The translations under genes and the position numbers were made by a program. Below the pieces are notes generated by a model. The model did no database searches. It saw only the letters and a list, made by a program, of their open reading frames with translations, and was not told the DNA's origin. This document shows, in pieces, positions 48,569-60,309 of a stretch of 64,000 nucleotides of DNA. How positions within the stretch are numbered: position 1 is the first letter of the stretch; each line of letters opens with the position of its first letter. The stretch is from Pteria penguin (taxonomy: Eukaryota > Mollusca > Bivalvia > Pterioida > Pteriidae), in the NCBI GenBank assembly GCA_035048485.1, contig CM068581.1, positions 60,370,393 through 60,434,392 of the forward strand, read 5' to 3'.

Positions 48569-48631
48569 GGTATTCATGCCTCTTGTCTAATTTGAAATCC
48601 AGTCCAGGAGCTTGCTAGGCGTATACATGTA

Positions 48632-48740
48632 TGTATATGGAGCTCGGGTAACTCAGTCAGTTAGATGGTCGGATTCATGACAGCTAGGTGATTCCTTACC
48701 ATAGGTCGTGGGTTCGAGTCCCCGTCGTGGAACGAATGTA
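48632..48740 (+). mobile_element. tRNA-derived SINE head
   Basis: 'taactcagtcagttaga' (box A), 'gtgggttcgagtccccg' (box B). The element passes into a (TA)n run within about 40 bp, so the body is short or absent. Confidence 0.7.
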
Positions 48741-48773
48741 AGTGAATTATAGGATGCCTTGTTACAAAGATAC

Positions 48774-48776
<3 letters not shown>

Positions 48777-48850
<74 letters not shown>
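48777..48850. repeat. (TA)n microsatellite
   Basis: Nearly pure TA, about 35 units. Confidence 0.95.
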
Positions 48851-48859
<9 letters not shown>

Positions 48860-50066
48860 CATCAACATCAAGAAGACTGGTGATGATATGACGATACTTC
48901 AATAAATCATATTATGATGTATAATATGATAAATCGTCAAACCCCCTAACTACCACACTACCTTAACTGCGACACTTTAGGGAAAATCGTCGTCGTTTGT
49001 AAATAATAGCGATTATGACGTCATTTTTCTCTTGTTTCAAATTTTTACATTTTTACATAGCACCTAGGCTAAATAAGTCGTGATTTCCCCAACAGAGTTA
49101 CACACATTTACATCCACTTGTCAATCATACTGTCAATGCCAAAGGTGTCCTCTGATTTTTCAGAATAGAAAGAGGCCAATTACAATTTTTTGTTATTTTA
49201 TTGTGAATAACACGCTATGTATTTTCCAATGTTGGCAATGACGTTTTTGGCGCAATATACATGTAGATGTTATAGCGGCGAGTAATAGCAATCTTTACAG
49301 ATATATTGGGTTAAAACGTGGATGATAAAGTGATATATGACAATTATAATGCCAGTTTTTGCAAATAGGGTACTTCTCCATCTTGGTATTTCAATGAATT
49401 ATCCCTTTATGTGATTGGAGTAATGTTAAATGTGTAAAACTTGTTTTAATATATTACTTTATTCAATAACAAAATAAATAATAAATAATTAATAATTTAT
49501 TTTAATACTATTCAGTAAAATCATAATAGAAACTCCCCCCCCCCCCAACTTCCCTCATGATACAAAATAGTAGTTTTAAGCCAAAAAATTGATTTTCAGA
49601 CAATCCTAAGAAAGTTAAGAGAAGGAAGAACAGATCTTATTATCCTCAATCCCTACAAAATGCGTACATTTACTATTTGTAAATTGGGGGCAATGTGACA
49701 TGTAATGTAGATACTGGGTACATCTAAAATACTGCACCAATTTAGCTGCAATGAGAGGAGGGGCCACATTCAAATGCTTTCATTGTTATTAATGCAACTG
49801 CTGTGAAATTGACTGTTTAAATGTTCTTTAATATCATTCTCATTCTATTATTGATTACAAACATTTATTTTCTTTAATATAATTGTATTAAACGATTATA
49901 ATTATTTAAATATATGTTTATGTCATATTTAATGATAATAGTTGTAATAATTATAATTTGCAACGAACACACAATTCAAGAAATTTAATTGCTTTGGCCC
50001 CTAAAGTACCGCGGTGACGTAGTTACATTCATTTGACACATCTGACATTGTAAAAAACAAAATACA
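48851..50066. other. no gene seen
   Basis: AT-rich; poly-C run at about 49,537-49,547. LINE-derived sequence may begin shortly before 50,067 but I cannot place the 5' edge. Confidence 0.4.
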
Positions 50067-51071
50067 GTGAATGATTTTTATTTTAATGACAATAAACTTG
50101 ATGTAGTTGATTGTTACAATTATCTAGGTATTTTACTTAACTTCAATGGAAAGTTTTTAACAACACAAAAGTACATAGCCGAACAAGGCAGAAAAGCTAT
50201 GTTTGCAATTTCAAGTTCACTGAAATCTTTTAATCTTAACATACAAACCAAATGTTCTGTATTTGATACCTATGTATGTAGTATTCTTAATTATGGTGCT
50301 GAGATATGGGGTTTTCACAAAGCTGTAGACGTTGAAAAAGTACATATATCATTTTGTAAAAATATTTTGGGTCTGAAAAGAAATACTTGCAACAATCTAG
50401 TTTACTTTGAACTTGGGAGATTCCCCCTTTATATCACTCGTAAAATCAAAATTTTTAAATTTTGGCTCAAAATAAAATCAACAACAAACTGTATACTAAG
50501 GGCATGTTATAATGAAATGGTAGAAAGAAACGACGACTGGATTCTAAATATTCGTAGTGAGTTAGAGAATATGGGTCTTTCATATGTTTTTCACGAAGAT
50601 GTTTTAAACTATAACATCATAGCTTTGATTGAAAAAAGACTCAAAGACACATACCAACAAACCATACTTCTTGATATTACAAGATCATCAAAGGGACGTT
50701 TATATCAACATCTTATAGATAATTTTACTATGCAATATTATTTATTAAAACCCATTCCTTTGTTATATAAAAAGTATATCACCAAATTTAGATTATCATC
50801 ACACAACCTTCGAATAGAACGTGGAAGGTACGATAATGAAGGCCGAAATAGTAGATTATGTATACATTGTAATACCAATGATGTGGAAGATGAGTTTCAT
50901 TTTGTATTGATTTGCCCTAAGTATACTGACTTACGTCTACGTTTTATAAAACCCTATTATTACAATAGACCATCTGTTTTCAAACTTGTGCAGCTACTAA
51001 GTGTGAATAATGTTAAACAATTATTAAATCTTGGCAAATTTTTGTATCTAGCCAGTAAGCTTAGATCGTGA
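50067..51071 (+). mobile_element. non-LTR retrotransposon ORF2, C-terminal part, 334 codons open
   Basis: Begins after the polymerase core with C-Y-N-Y-L-G-I-L-L-N-F-N-G-K-F. It continues D-T-Y-V-C-S-I-L-N-Y-G-A-E-I-W-G, V-E-K-V-H-I-S-F-C-K-N-I-L-G-L, Y-F-E-L-G-R-F-P-L, and a C-terminal zinc-knuckle-like C-I-H-C ... E-F-H-F-V-L-I-C-P. These are post-RT blocks of invertebrate LINE ORF2. No catalytic RT motifs or endonuclease are present, so this is a 5'-truncated copy. ATG 50,067 is not a genuine start. An older copy of the same family lies at 11.4-12.8 kb. The open frame over 334 codons makes it the youngest LINE copy here. Confidence 0.85.
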
Positions 51072-51319
51072 GGTATTTACTCACTCTCCACCACTGTAAC
51101 CATGTATGAGATGTTTGTATGTATTTGAGTGTGTGTGTGTGAGTGTGTGATGGTTAAGGTGTGTGTGTGTGTGAGAGAGGGTTTATGTGATGGTGTGTTT
51201 GAGTGTGTGACATTGTTGTGCATCTCTGGATTTTGTTTTTGTACATACTGTAAATATGTTTGTGTTTTCTATATGCTGTATTGGCATTTGAAAATAAATT
51301 GAATTGAATTGAATTGATT
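51072..51319 (+). mobile_element. 3' UTR and tandem tail of the LINE
   Basis: A GT-rich stretch (51,120-51,210) is followed by 'tgaaaataaa' and the tail (TTGAA)n, 'ttgaattgaattgaattg' at about 51,298-51,316. Short tandem tails in place of poly-A are common in several LINE clades. Confidence 0.75.
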
Positions 51320-52111
51320 ACACATGTCTGACCCCGGATCGATTCAGACGCTTATCCAAGCACTGTGGTCACCGTTTGCTGCTAAAAAGGATGTGAAAAT
51401 ACGCAAAAAGATTTGATTTATTGACTGATATATAGAAATAACCATGCAAATTACCAAATGAAAAACGCTTCATTGTTAAATGCTTATGGTGTCGCAGTTC
51501 GGGGGTTGGAGGATACTAATATAAGTTATCATATACATCTAATTCTGGTCTGTGTTTAATTTCATATATTTGCTACGAACTACCATATCAATTGCAACGT
51601 TTGTAAATGTGAAAACTTCCAGAATTGTAATTGTTGATGGGATACACATTATTAATTTATCGATAAGAAAAACTGAATAGAGTGGTGGTATGTTTATATG
51701 TGATTTACTTGGAATGGACTGTTATCTGGGAGTTGCAAGCTATGATTTAAGTGCATATTATGAAACGCTAGAGAACAATCTTATTGAGATTCATGAACTG
51801 TAGTCTCATTTGGGATTGATAAACCTGGGTATTATTTAATATCGCAGACTTTATTATGAAACCAGATTGAGTGCTATATTAAATAAAATTAAGATCGATT
51901 CACTTCGGAAGACGTCATACAGAAATGGATAAAAAGGAAACAAATTATTTCCGTGTCATCATCCGGGGAATTTGATTATATCTTAACATGCATTTTTCAC
52001 AAACATCTTTTACTAAAATAAATGCATGTATGTCATTTCCTTATTGCTAAATTAAAACACTAACACTTAAACTAAGAAAAGGACACGTAATATCGCAGTA
52101 AGAACGATCTT
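51320..52111. other. no gene seen
   Basis: Ordinary AT-rich DNA. Confidence 0.4.
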
Positions 52112-52650
52112 AAACATACAGATATGTACATATCATGTAACATAACAAACATACAGATATGTACATAACATGTAACATAACAAATACAGATATGTACATT
52201 GTATGTAAATAACAAACATACAGATATGTACATATCATGTAACATAACGAACATACAGATATGTACATATCATGTAACATAACAAACATATAGATATGTA
52301 CATTGTATGTAAATAACAGACATACATATATGTCCATAGCATGTAAATAACAGACATACACATATGTACATAGCATGTAACATAACAAACATACAGATAT
52401 GTACATAGCATGTGACATAACAAACATACAGATATGTACATAGCGTGTAACATAACAAACATACAGATATGTACATAGCATGTCAATAACAGACATACAG
52501 ATATGTACATATCATGCAACATAACAAACATACAGATATGTACATAGCATGTAACATAACAAACATACAGATATGTACATATCATGTAACATAACAAACA
52601 TACAGATATGTACATATCATGTAACATAAACATACAGATATGTCCATATC
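52112..52650. repeat. 35-bp minisatellite
   Basis: About 16 units of 'aacatacagatatgtacata' + 'tcatgtaacataaca', step 35 bp (for example 52,114 to 52,149). Because 35 is not divisible by 3, all minus-strand frames cycle through the same peptide and stay open up to 132 codons. No protein is inferred. Confidence 0.95.
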
Positions 52651-52892
52651 ATTAACATAGCAAACGTGCATACATTTTGGCAGAGCACGTCGTTTCATCG
52701 AAACATGGTGTGAGCATGTAAGCGAGTTCTGTTTGTGGTCCTCCTCGACAAGATGACCGTCAAAGTACCATTGAGTCAATGTAGAGTGCACAATGCTGTT
52801 GCTATGTTTTATATTGTGTAGTTATGACAGATCTGTGTTGTATTCAATCTGAGGTGCGTTTATGGGAAAGGTATGATGATCAAATGATACAT

Positions 52893-53147
52893 GTAACACC
52901 TATTCTAATGCACATCGTATAAAATCCTGTATTTTGATTGGTTGTTGACATGCAGGTATTCCACAATACCCGTAGGCTGTAAAATTACGTCACAAACATG
53001 TTCACGATACCTTGCAGTTTGTGATTAGTGACATCACGATACCCTGCATTTTTTATATGACGAAGATAAGCGACTTGGCTTAGAAAACCGTAACTCTGTG
53101 CCTCTAATTGTAATTATTTTTGTCAAATGCATTAGAATAGGGTTACC
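52893..53147. mobile_element. MITE-like element with ~20-bp terminal inverted repeats
   Basis: 'gtaacacctattctaatgca' on the left and, inverted on the right, 'gtaaccctattctaatgca'. Interior non-coding, with 'gataccttgcag' and 'gataccctgca' repeats. Confidence 0.6.
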
Positions 53148-53168
53148 ACGTTAGTGTTTTACAGAATT

Positions 53169-53275
53169 TGACAGGGTATCCATGAATACCCTGTCAGAAA
53201 TATCCGTTTCACAGCTCGACTAAAGCCTCGCAGTGAAACTGCATTCCTGACAGGGTATTCACGGATACCATATCA
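53169..53275. repeat. short palindromes around GACAGGGTAT
   Basis: 'gacagggtatcc' and 'gaataccctgtc' make a 26-bp hairpin (about 53,169-53,194). 'gacagggtattcacggatac' at about 53,255 repeats one arm, and 'cggatacc' pairs with 'ggtatcc'. Confidence 0.6.
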
Positions 53276-53657
53276 ACAAGGTAACCCCTAATTCGTGTGT
53301 AAAATGAAATAGAGTGTTACAGCGCGACTGTACTGCTAGTATAACATGCATTGTGTAGAGAAGACATACAAATTATATCATTCACATACACAACATTTTC
53401 TGTTAGAATGTGCATCATACATATTGAAGATACATGATTACACAATCGGATATTTTAGCATATCAGCATCAGGCATCATAACTGCATGCGTCAAACTGCA
53501 CATCAATGACAAACAAAATGACATACATTTTGATAAGGATTTTATGTTACCCTCATGACAATTTTCATGATATCGTCACATGGTAACTTAGTGGAAAAGT
53601 TATCTGAACAACTTTTAGCGGCATAATCTACAGGAGTTAAACCTAGATCTCTTTCAG

Positions 53658-53778
53658 ACCCGTAGGAACCGGGTGGTGGCGCCCACACACTTTTTTCTTT
53701 TTTTTTTCTTTTATCCGATCACGGATATCGTCTTAATTTTTGGCCCCCTTACTTTTGAAATGTTTCTACGGCCTTGTC
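53658..53778. mobile_element. MITE, GGCCGTAGGAACC family
   Basis: 'cccgtaggaaccgggtgg' on the left and inverted 'ggccgtagaaacattt' on the right, with T- and C-rich interior. The same end motif occurs at 36,123 and about 36,735. Confidence 0.6.
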
Positions 53779-54560
53779 TTTCGTTGTAATTCGAGCAAAT
53801 TTCACCACTACACCATTCGTACTGTTCTATTTATGGAACATATATTATTGACCAAGAAACATATAATTCGATTGCATACTTCTAAGTTATTTAGTGATCC
53901 AACTGATTGAGCATAATCAAATCTTGGTGTTGTAGCATTGAGGCGCCGGCGGATTATGGTATTTACCAGTCACAAATTATTTTGGAGATTGAACATTAAC
54001 TGCTTCATCACCTAAAGCACGATCGTAAAGTAGTCCTCTATTTCATGAAATACAAAGTAAACCAGTTACTGATGAGGACGTTTATGATTTTTGGCGCAGG
54101 CTGATCAATCATATACAAACAGCATGTAGCGTACTTTAAAGCGCTGATTACAGACCTGCATAGTGATGCACATCTAAAAAAACTAGAAGTATGTTAAAAA
54201 TATATCATATGCATTACCGTGTGTTTCTCGTTAGAGATCTGACAAACTGGAAAATTAATGTCAATATGAAAGACGGTTTCCCTTTATTCTGTGGTGATTG
54301 TTAATGAAGCGCTCTTGGAAGATAGGATCATGTAAAAATGCCATTTTAGTTTTACGATAGTTTGTTACGGCATGTTGTACAATTTTAATTATAATTAGCA
54401 CTGCTTAAACGAGTTTCAAGAGCGAGATGCATTTGCAGTTGTTTATCTTGATTTAGGTCCAAATGTACTGATATACATTAGTTCGTATACATTGTGGATC
54501 CTGAATAAATCATAGAATACAGTGATATAAATATTGTATGCTTTTTTAATAATTGGTTAA
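53779..54560. other. no gene seen
   Basis: A minus-strand frame starting at about 54,345 (M-A-F-L-H-D-P-I-F) lacks a usable donor and was not accepted. Confidence 0.4.
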
Positions 54561-54638
54561 TATAATATTTTGTTAGCACTAATGCAGTGCGACACATGCC
54601 CATAGTTGCTTATTTTGTGTTCGTCTTGTTATACATTA

Positions 54639-54670
<32 letters not shown>

Positions 54671-54759
54671 ACACACACACACATATAATATTTTGTTAGC
54701 ACTAATGCAGTGCGACACATGCCCATAGTTGCTTATTTTGTGTTCGTCTTGTTATACAT

Positions 54760-54799
<40 letters not shown>

Positions 54800-54878
54800 A
54801 CACATAATATTTTGTTAGCACTAATGCAGTGCGACACATGCCCATAGTTGCTTATTTTGTGTTCGTCTTGTTATACAT

Positions 54879-54938
<60 letters not shown>

Positions 54939-54945
54939 TTATATT
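54561..54945. repeat. three ~121-bp direct repeats each ending in (AC)n
   Basis: 'aatattttgttagcactaat' starts near 54,564, 54,686 and 54,806. Each copy runs through 'cttgttatacattaac' into an AC tract. The copies are almost identical, so the duplication is recent and probably mediated by the AC tract. Confidence 0.93.
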
Positions 54946-55004
54946 GTAGGGTACTTGATATACCTAAGAAACCAACCTAGGATAAAAGTATTCATAATAC
55001 GTTT

Positions 55005-55115
55005 ATCAAACACCTTAGGATAGGGAAGGAAATATTCATAATACTTGTCAAACAACTTAGGATACGGCATTGAATATTCATTATCCTTGTGTCAAACAAC
55101 TTAGAATACGGCATA
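55005..55115. repeat. three ~46-bp imperfect repeats
   Basis: 'caaacaacttaggatacggc' variants followed by 'gaatattcat' recur three times. Confidence 0.6.
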
Positions 55116-56168
55116 GAAAAGTTTTAGTATTCTTGTGCGCATGGGCATATCATTTTCATTACACTGTGTTAAAAACAATCAAAGTGAAAGTTTAAAATAT
55201 TCATTAGTTTTTGCTTTGTTTTTTCCTGACAATGCCCTTCTTAAAGCAATATGCAGCGTAAAGATTGCAAAAAGAAATCGTTTCTTGCATACAATTAATT
55301 TTTTATCTGTTTGCAATCTTGTTTGTCCGGATTCTGTTTATCTAAATTCTTAGTAGATCGACATAAACAGATCTTTAATTGACATAATTTTTCTTGTTGA
55401 TTTTGAAAACATTACTAGGGTCAAGATCATGAAACACGATCTTAATTAAAGGTACGATTCCTGAAATTGTAATATCATTCCATTGCAGCACAAATCTATC
55501 AATATGTCGGCATATGCACAGTGACAGTCCACTGTAATGGCAACCTTGACAATACCATGACGTTATAGCCTTAAGTCAAAGTCAAACCACTCTCTTAATG
55601 AGGAAAGCGGTGAAAATTTATTCCTACAGTTTTGACAGTTAAATAATTACAGATCGAATGCCTCCCCGGTATTTTATTTGACCACAGCCTCTTATTTCAA
55701 AATATCAACTTTAATGATAATACCATATTTACACAGGAAGAAATTAGATATGAAAAATGACTGAGCATGTATTCCTATGTTGATTTTGGAAACTACAGGA
55801 TTTATAATGTACAATCTACCATTGGATAAACGGACGAACAGACAAGGATAGGTATATTTCTGTTCGGAATTTTTAAAAATTAGAATAAAACTAATAAATC
55901 TGTTAAACTAGATTAAGTATGGAAAGATCTATACATCTTGAGTACTGAACAAAACGGAATTCCTAGTAGACAACGCAAGACGTACACGTGGTTTGGTAAT
56001 AATACTACTATTCTCTGTATCTTTAAGCATTCTCTGACTTAAAGAAAAAACTAACCAACAGCAAAGACTAAAATATGATCTTACTGAAAATCCTGATACA
56101 TGAAAAGCATACATAGTATTAGTGTACAGAAAAGAATGCCGAGATATAACATCCACTATAACATTTTG

Positions 56169-56173
<5 letters not shown>
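55116..56173. other. no gene seen
   Basis: Short ORFs only. Confidence 0.4.

Positions 56174-56258
<85 letters not shown>
56174..56258. repeat. (TA)n microsatellite
   Basis: Pure TA, about 42 units, ending 24 bp from the donor of the next exon. Confidence 0.96.
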
Positions 56259-56261
<3 letters not shown>

Positions 56262-56281
56262 TAATCAAACCATGCGCTTAC

Positions 56282-56361
56282 CGATATACCAGCCATTTTA
56301 CAAATTCTCGATCAACTGAAGTTCTGTTCCAATGCTGAGAAAAGTCATTTCTCAGAGCCAT
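56282..56361 (-). CDS. candidate alternative first exon (26 codons + 2 nt)
   Basis: ATG 56361 to donor TATCG|gtaagc, phase 2. The peptide contains F-S-Q-H-W-N-R-T-S-V-D-R-E-F-V-K-W-L-V-Y with a sequon at N12. F-V-K-W-L matches the F-K-K-W-L ending of the 41.8-kb exon. An out-of-frame ATG lies just upstream, so leaky scanning would be needed. In frame with the GPCR exon. Confidence 0.55.
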
Positions 56362-56783
56362 GGCACCTTCATTAAATGTGTATCCTCTGCCACTCTCAGT
56401 GCTAACTTAACAGAACGGAAATAGCAAGTTTCGGCAACCCACGACAAAGCACCAAAACATGATCTCCGGTTATGACGTTTGCGTAATGATTGAATCATAC
56501 GCCGAGAAATCGGTGCCATATTTTTATTGTCATCAAACGACCCTTGGAATTTGTGTTAACGAGGAACAAGTTATCGTATAAAGAATGGAATATTTCTGTC
56601 TATTTTCTCAATCAGGAAAATTCTTGCAGCCGATATTTTCTCTATTGAGCCATAAAACACAAAATTTGGACCATATATTTTATGATGAATGATCAATTCA
56701 TGGCTATTTTAACTTTCATTTTGCTTTCGTCAGTAATAGTCCAATCATAAATGTTTTATGTTAGTTTTAAAGGAGACAATAAT

Positions 56784-56919
56784 CAGTGGCGGATCCAGGA
56801 TTTCCAAAAAAGGGGTTGGGGGAGGCAGATGTATAGTAGCCAAACTACTCAGCCATTTTTTGGTGCCAAATCTGAATTCTTAATGATAAATATATGCCCC
56901 CCCCCTAGATCCGCCGCTG
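56784..56919. mobile_element. MITE, CAGTGGCGGATCC family, copy 2
   Basis: Ends 'cagtggcggatccagga' and inverted 'cagcggcggatctaggg'. Interior 'aactactcagccattttt' is the inverse of copy 1's interior at 20.3 kb. Confidence 0.75.
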
Positions 56920-56954
56920 ATAATATATGATGAAAAAGATACATATTACTGTTT

Positions 56955-57196
56955 GGAAATAAAAGCCGGTGTAAGTCAGTGGATGAGGTGCTCGACTCGT
57001 AATCGTGAGGTCCCGGGTTCGACTTCCATTAAAGGCACACAGGTGTTCTGTCTTTTGAATGAGGCAGTAAATACGGAGATCCCATGTCACGGTAGGGCGT
57101 GGTACGTAAAAGATCTTTCACTGTTTCGGTTAGGTCTGTTGCAAAAGTATAAATCTTTGTGCAATGCATCAGGTAGATGCAAACAATAATTAATCA
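56955..57196 (+). mobile_element. tRNA-derived SINE, near complete
   Basis: Head 'gtaagtcagtggatgaggtg', box B 'cccgggttcgacttcc', body 'ggtgttctgtcttttgaatg', 'gtcacggtagggcgtgg', 'ctttcactgtttcgg', end 'gtgcaatgcatcaggtaga'. The most complete copy of the family also seen at 11.9, 37.2 and 37.8 kb. Confidence 0.85.
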
Positions 57197-57331
57197 ATGG
57201 CGAATAATTTGTCTTTCTTCAAAACTGAAGTCATAAAAGCTTGCCATTTTAGTTAAGTAATGATTGTAAAACACCACATCTGGGTGAAATCTCGTAAATT
57301 GTGGCGGCATACCCCTGATGTATCTTCTTAC

Positions 57332-57372
57332 GGGAAAAGAAACGACAAGGCCCTGGTGGAATTTCTACCCAT
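57332..57372 (-). CDS. candidate alternative first exon (13 codons + 2 nt)
   Basis: ATG 57372 to donor TTCCC|gtaaga, phase 2; peptide MGRNSTRALSFLF with a sequon at N4. Short, so chance is a real alternative. It is listed because its phase, donor and sequon fit the set. Confidence 0.4.
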
Positions 57373-57651
57373 ATCCTTCAAATCTTGAAATAAAGAATAC
57401 TAAGCAACACCGGTTAGTTTGAAACTTTAGAACACATATCAGCGCATTTATTTGCGATGGGCGATATTTTATGTGTATGCGACAACATAAAACTAAAGTG
57501 TGACATTCTGGTCTAAATCTATACATTATTGCTGCAATTTCTTCAAGTTATGCGCCAATTAATTATGTAATGTGCATGCTTAAGCATGGAAGCATACATG
57601 TATGTTGTAACTATTCCACTGCTGAAGTCTCTTTAAAAGTCCAGAATCAGA

Positions 57652-57653
<2 letters not shown>

Positions 57654-57740
<87 letters not shown>
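57654..57740. repeat. (TA)n microsatellite
   Basis: Pure TA, about 43 units. Confidence 0.96.
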
Positions 57741-57748
<8 letters not shown>

Positions 57749-57807
57749 GTACGTCTCTGTCCAGAATGAAATGTTTTAATGCATATTTATATTGTATAAG
57801 CACTTAC

Positions 57808-57893
57808 CGACTTATTAATTGGCGTAAGAAAATTTCCTGAGATGTACTGTTCACATTAATATTTAACAGAAAAGAATAAATATCAGCAGCCAT
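57808..57893 (-). CDS. candidate alternative first exon (28 codons + 2 nt)
   Basis: ATG 57893 to donor AGTCG|gtaagt, phase 2, the same 86-nt length as the two paralogues at 41.8 and 42.5 kb. The peptide starts M-A-A-D-I-Y-S-F-L-L, has sequon N-S-T at N15, and ends E-I-F-L-R-Q-L-I-S. The 14-mer 'tttgaaatgactac' (57,975-57,988), also upstream of the 41.8-kb exon, lies 82 nt before the ATG. Confidence 0.55.
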
Positions 57894-57988
57894 TTTCCTC
57901 AGAGTTATATACAAATGCATGATATATAGGGAAGGGAATACTTTTCAAAAGCAAACCATAATTATTTTTATACATTTGAAATGACTAC

Positions 57989-59900
57989 TTGATGCTTAAA
58001 CTACCGACATTTAATGTGCAGTTCGCCGTCATTATCAGCTCTCTGTGAAATAAAATCGACATGTATTGGAACCTTATTCTGAAACTTTAAATTAATACAC
58101 AAACCAGTGAATGGGAGTGATTCGGGGTTGATAAGGCATAAGATATTCTAAATCCCTGTCGGCGACGACTCTGTGGTAGAGTCTCCATAATGATTACAAG
58201 AGACAACTCTTTTCCTCCAAAGTACGTCATATAATGATTGCTCGACGACTAACATCTGTAGCCATCAAAAAACAGGCAACTGTGTACGTACACTGCCAAT
58301 GAGCTAATCCTCGAGTAACACAGAGGGAATTAGTTCAAAAATCAAATATTGGACCACCCAAAAACTTAATCCTCATAACTCCCGACATGGAATAATCGAA
58401 AACAAGTAAACAGAAAGTCCATCCTAAACCTCCGTGAGAATCGACCGACCCCATGTATCTTCTTTTCGTTTGAAATATTACCATATTAAAGATACGTAAA
58501 ATCCTTCAAGACGAAATCAACTCCCTAGCATTCATATAAAACAATACGTTCTCCATTAAAGGTTACATCAACCTCTCTGTATTTTGAGACAGAATGATCA
58601 TTCTACGTCAGCAAAGGTCGACAATGATACTTGTTATGACAAGAGGACGAACAGACGGAGAAGCAATCGTACTTAGGATGAATAGCGGTATGAGCGAACG
58701 ATCTATTATTATATTCAACATTAGTGTTAAGCTTATCTACGTTTCGGAATGTCCACATACATTCTAAAATTTTATTTCGTTGGTATGTACATGTATTGTC
58801 TCTGTTTAACTGTCGATTTGAAACAATAATGGCATATGATAACAATAAACAATGTTGTAGGATCTTTTGGAGAATCTATTGAAGGTCATGAAAGGCACTA
58901 TTTTTATTACTTCTCAATGACTTATCAACTTGAGTCATACCTACCTCTAGCAATCTGTGAAACAGCGAAATCACAAAAAGTGGTTTAGATAAGGAAAATT
59001 TAGATTAAGAAGTACTCAAAACTTAAGGTAATTATCATTTTCCTAAACCTGATGATTTCTACGAACTCTTTGTGCTCAGTTTCTATTTACATTCGTGATG
59101 GATATTCAACTCGTAAACATGTTGTGATCAAATGATCAATCTGTGTTATGAGTTCATGACCTTAAGCTTCTCTACCTCAACCTGTATCATCATACAGTGT
59201 CAGTAGTGTAAATGTTAATTAACATTTATCAGGAGCATGGAAATGCTCTATAGCAAATGTGCATACAGCCTTTTCAAATTACACACTTACAATGTGCCTT
59301 TTTATAACTCTTTTGATTAATATCAAAAGTTACAAGAAGACAAATGTATCGGGAAATTCATCAGTTTGAAAAGGAAACGTCAATGAAAAGACATGATGGT
59401 GTAAATGGCGAGAAGGATTTCTCGTAAAATATTCTGAAAGCGCTGGCCGTAAAATGGATTCCTGATTCTTATTAGCAGCCACCGATTACATTGATGAAGA
59501 TCTACGAAGTCATTTGTTTTAGTTGTAAGCGAGGCAGATCAAAACATGCACACGTCGTTTTCATCAAAATTGACTTAACGAAATGCAACTGACACATTAA
59601 ACATGGGTACACTGGAGTCAGAACTCCGTGAAATTCAGTAGAGATAGGATAGACCGTACGAGAAGTATTCTTATAACTTTCATCAAAATCTGTCTGACAA
59701 TATGCTGTTAGAAACATTTACGAACGCGTCCTGCACTTTACTTCTGATAGTGATAGATCTTATAGAAGTTTGGAAAAGGCCATCTAGATTCTTAAAAATT
59801 CTAGCTAGGTTCCTCTAAATAATCTTTATGATTTCAAGCTACATACACTCATATTTCAGAGGGAAAAAAAAACTTCTTTTCTACATTCATTCAAGCTTAC
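57989..59900. other. no gene seen
   Basis: About 1.9 kb without recognised repeats. Minus-strand frames at 58,603-58,845 and 59,502-59,717 have no donors or family resemblance. Confidence 0.4.
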
Positions 59901-59938
59901 ATTGCATAACCCCTGAATAGATTTCTTGGGGTATCCAT
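59901..59938 (-). CDS. candidate alternative first exon (12 codons + 2 nt)
   Basis: ATG 59938 to donor GCAAT|gtaagc, phase 2; peptide MDTPRNLFRGYA. No sequon. The shortest candidate, supported only by phase and donor. Confidence 0.35.
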
Positions 59939-60071
59939 GAAATTAAGAGATTAAATACAACACAAGAGATTATTTTTAATACCAAATCATTTTGCACTAC
60001 GAGAGAAGATGCGAAATGCACTCTGGGATGGCATGGGAGGTCATTGAGACTTTTCTCTTGTACGTTCATAT

Positions 60072-60309
60072 TCAAAACACACACACACAAAAAAACCCCA
60101 ACCAAAAAACCCAAACAAACAAACAAAAAAAAACCAAACAAACAAAAAAAAAAAAAGGCAAAACCCCCGAACCCTGAACATCAAAACCGGCCGCCTGCCA
60201 GGGATTCTCCAATAAAAATATTTCCATGGCCATATGTACGTCTATGTTATTACCTTCTGAAACATTATCAGTCTTCATCTTCCCATCGACAATATCCAGA
60301 GCTAAACGA
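60072..60309 (-). other. open block behind a splice-acceptor-like site, not recognised
   Basis: After 'cgttttcctgtgcag' (minus, ending 60,310) the frame is open: R-L-A-L-D-I-V-D-G-K-M-K-T-D-N-V-S-E-G, then M-A-M-E-I-F-L-L-E-N-P-W-Q-A-A-G-F-D-V-Q, then low-complexity sequence from the A-rich tract at 60,080-60,160. A gtaata donor follows S-E-G. It may be an exon of an unidentified minus-strand gene or chance. Confidence 0.25.

Noticed and set aside
48632..48740. True tRNA gene
   Set aside because: Box A and box B are present but the arms do not pair into a full cloverleaf and the surroundings match SINE heads.
52110..52633. Minus-strand ORFs of 128-132 codons rich in Tyr, Cys and Met
   Set aside because: They lie entirely in the 35-bp minisatellite. 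The unit is not a multiple of three, so every frame cycles through the same words; no start context, donor or domain.
54240..54347. Minus-strand M-A-F-L-H-D-P-I-F frame as an extra first exon
   Set aside because: It runs to a stop with no acceptable donor.
57190..57264. Minus-strand M-A-S-F-Y-D-F-S-F as a first exon broken by the SINE at 56,955-57,196
   Set aside because: No target duplication or matching continuation could be shown on the other side of the SINE.
59502..59717. 71-codon minus-strand ORF
   Set aside because: No splice donor, no family resemblance, ordinary base composition.
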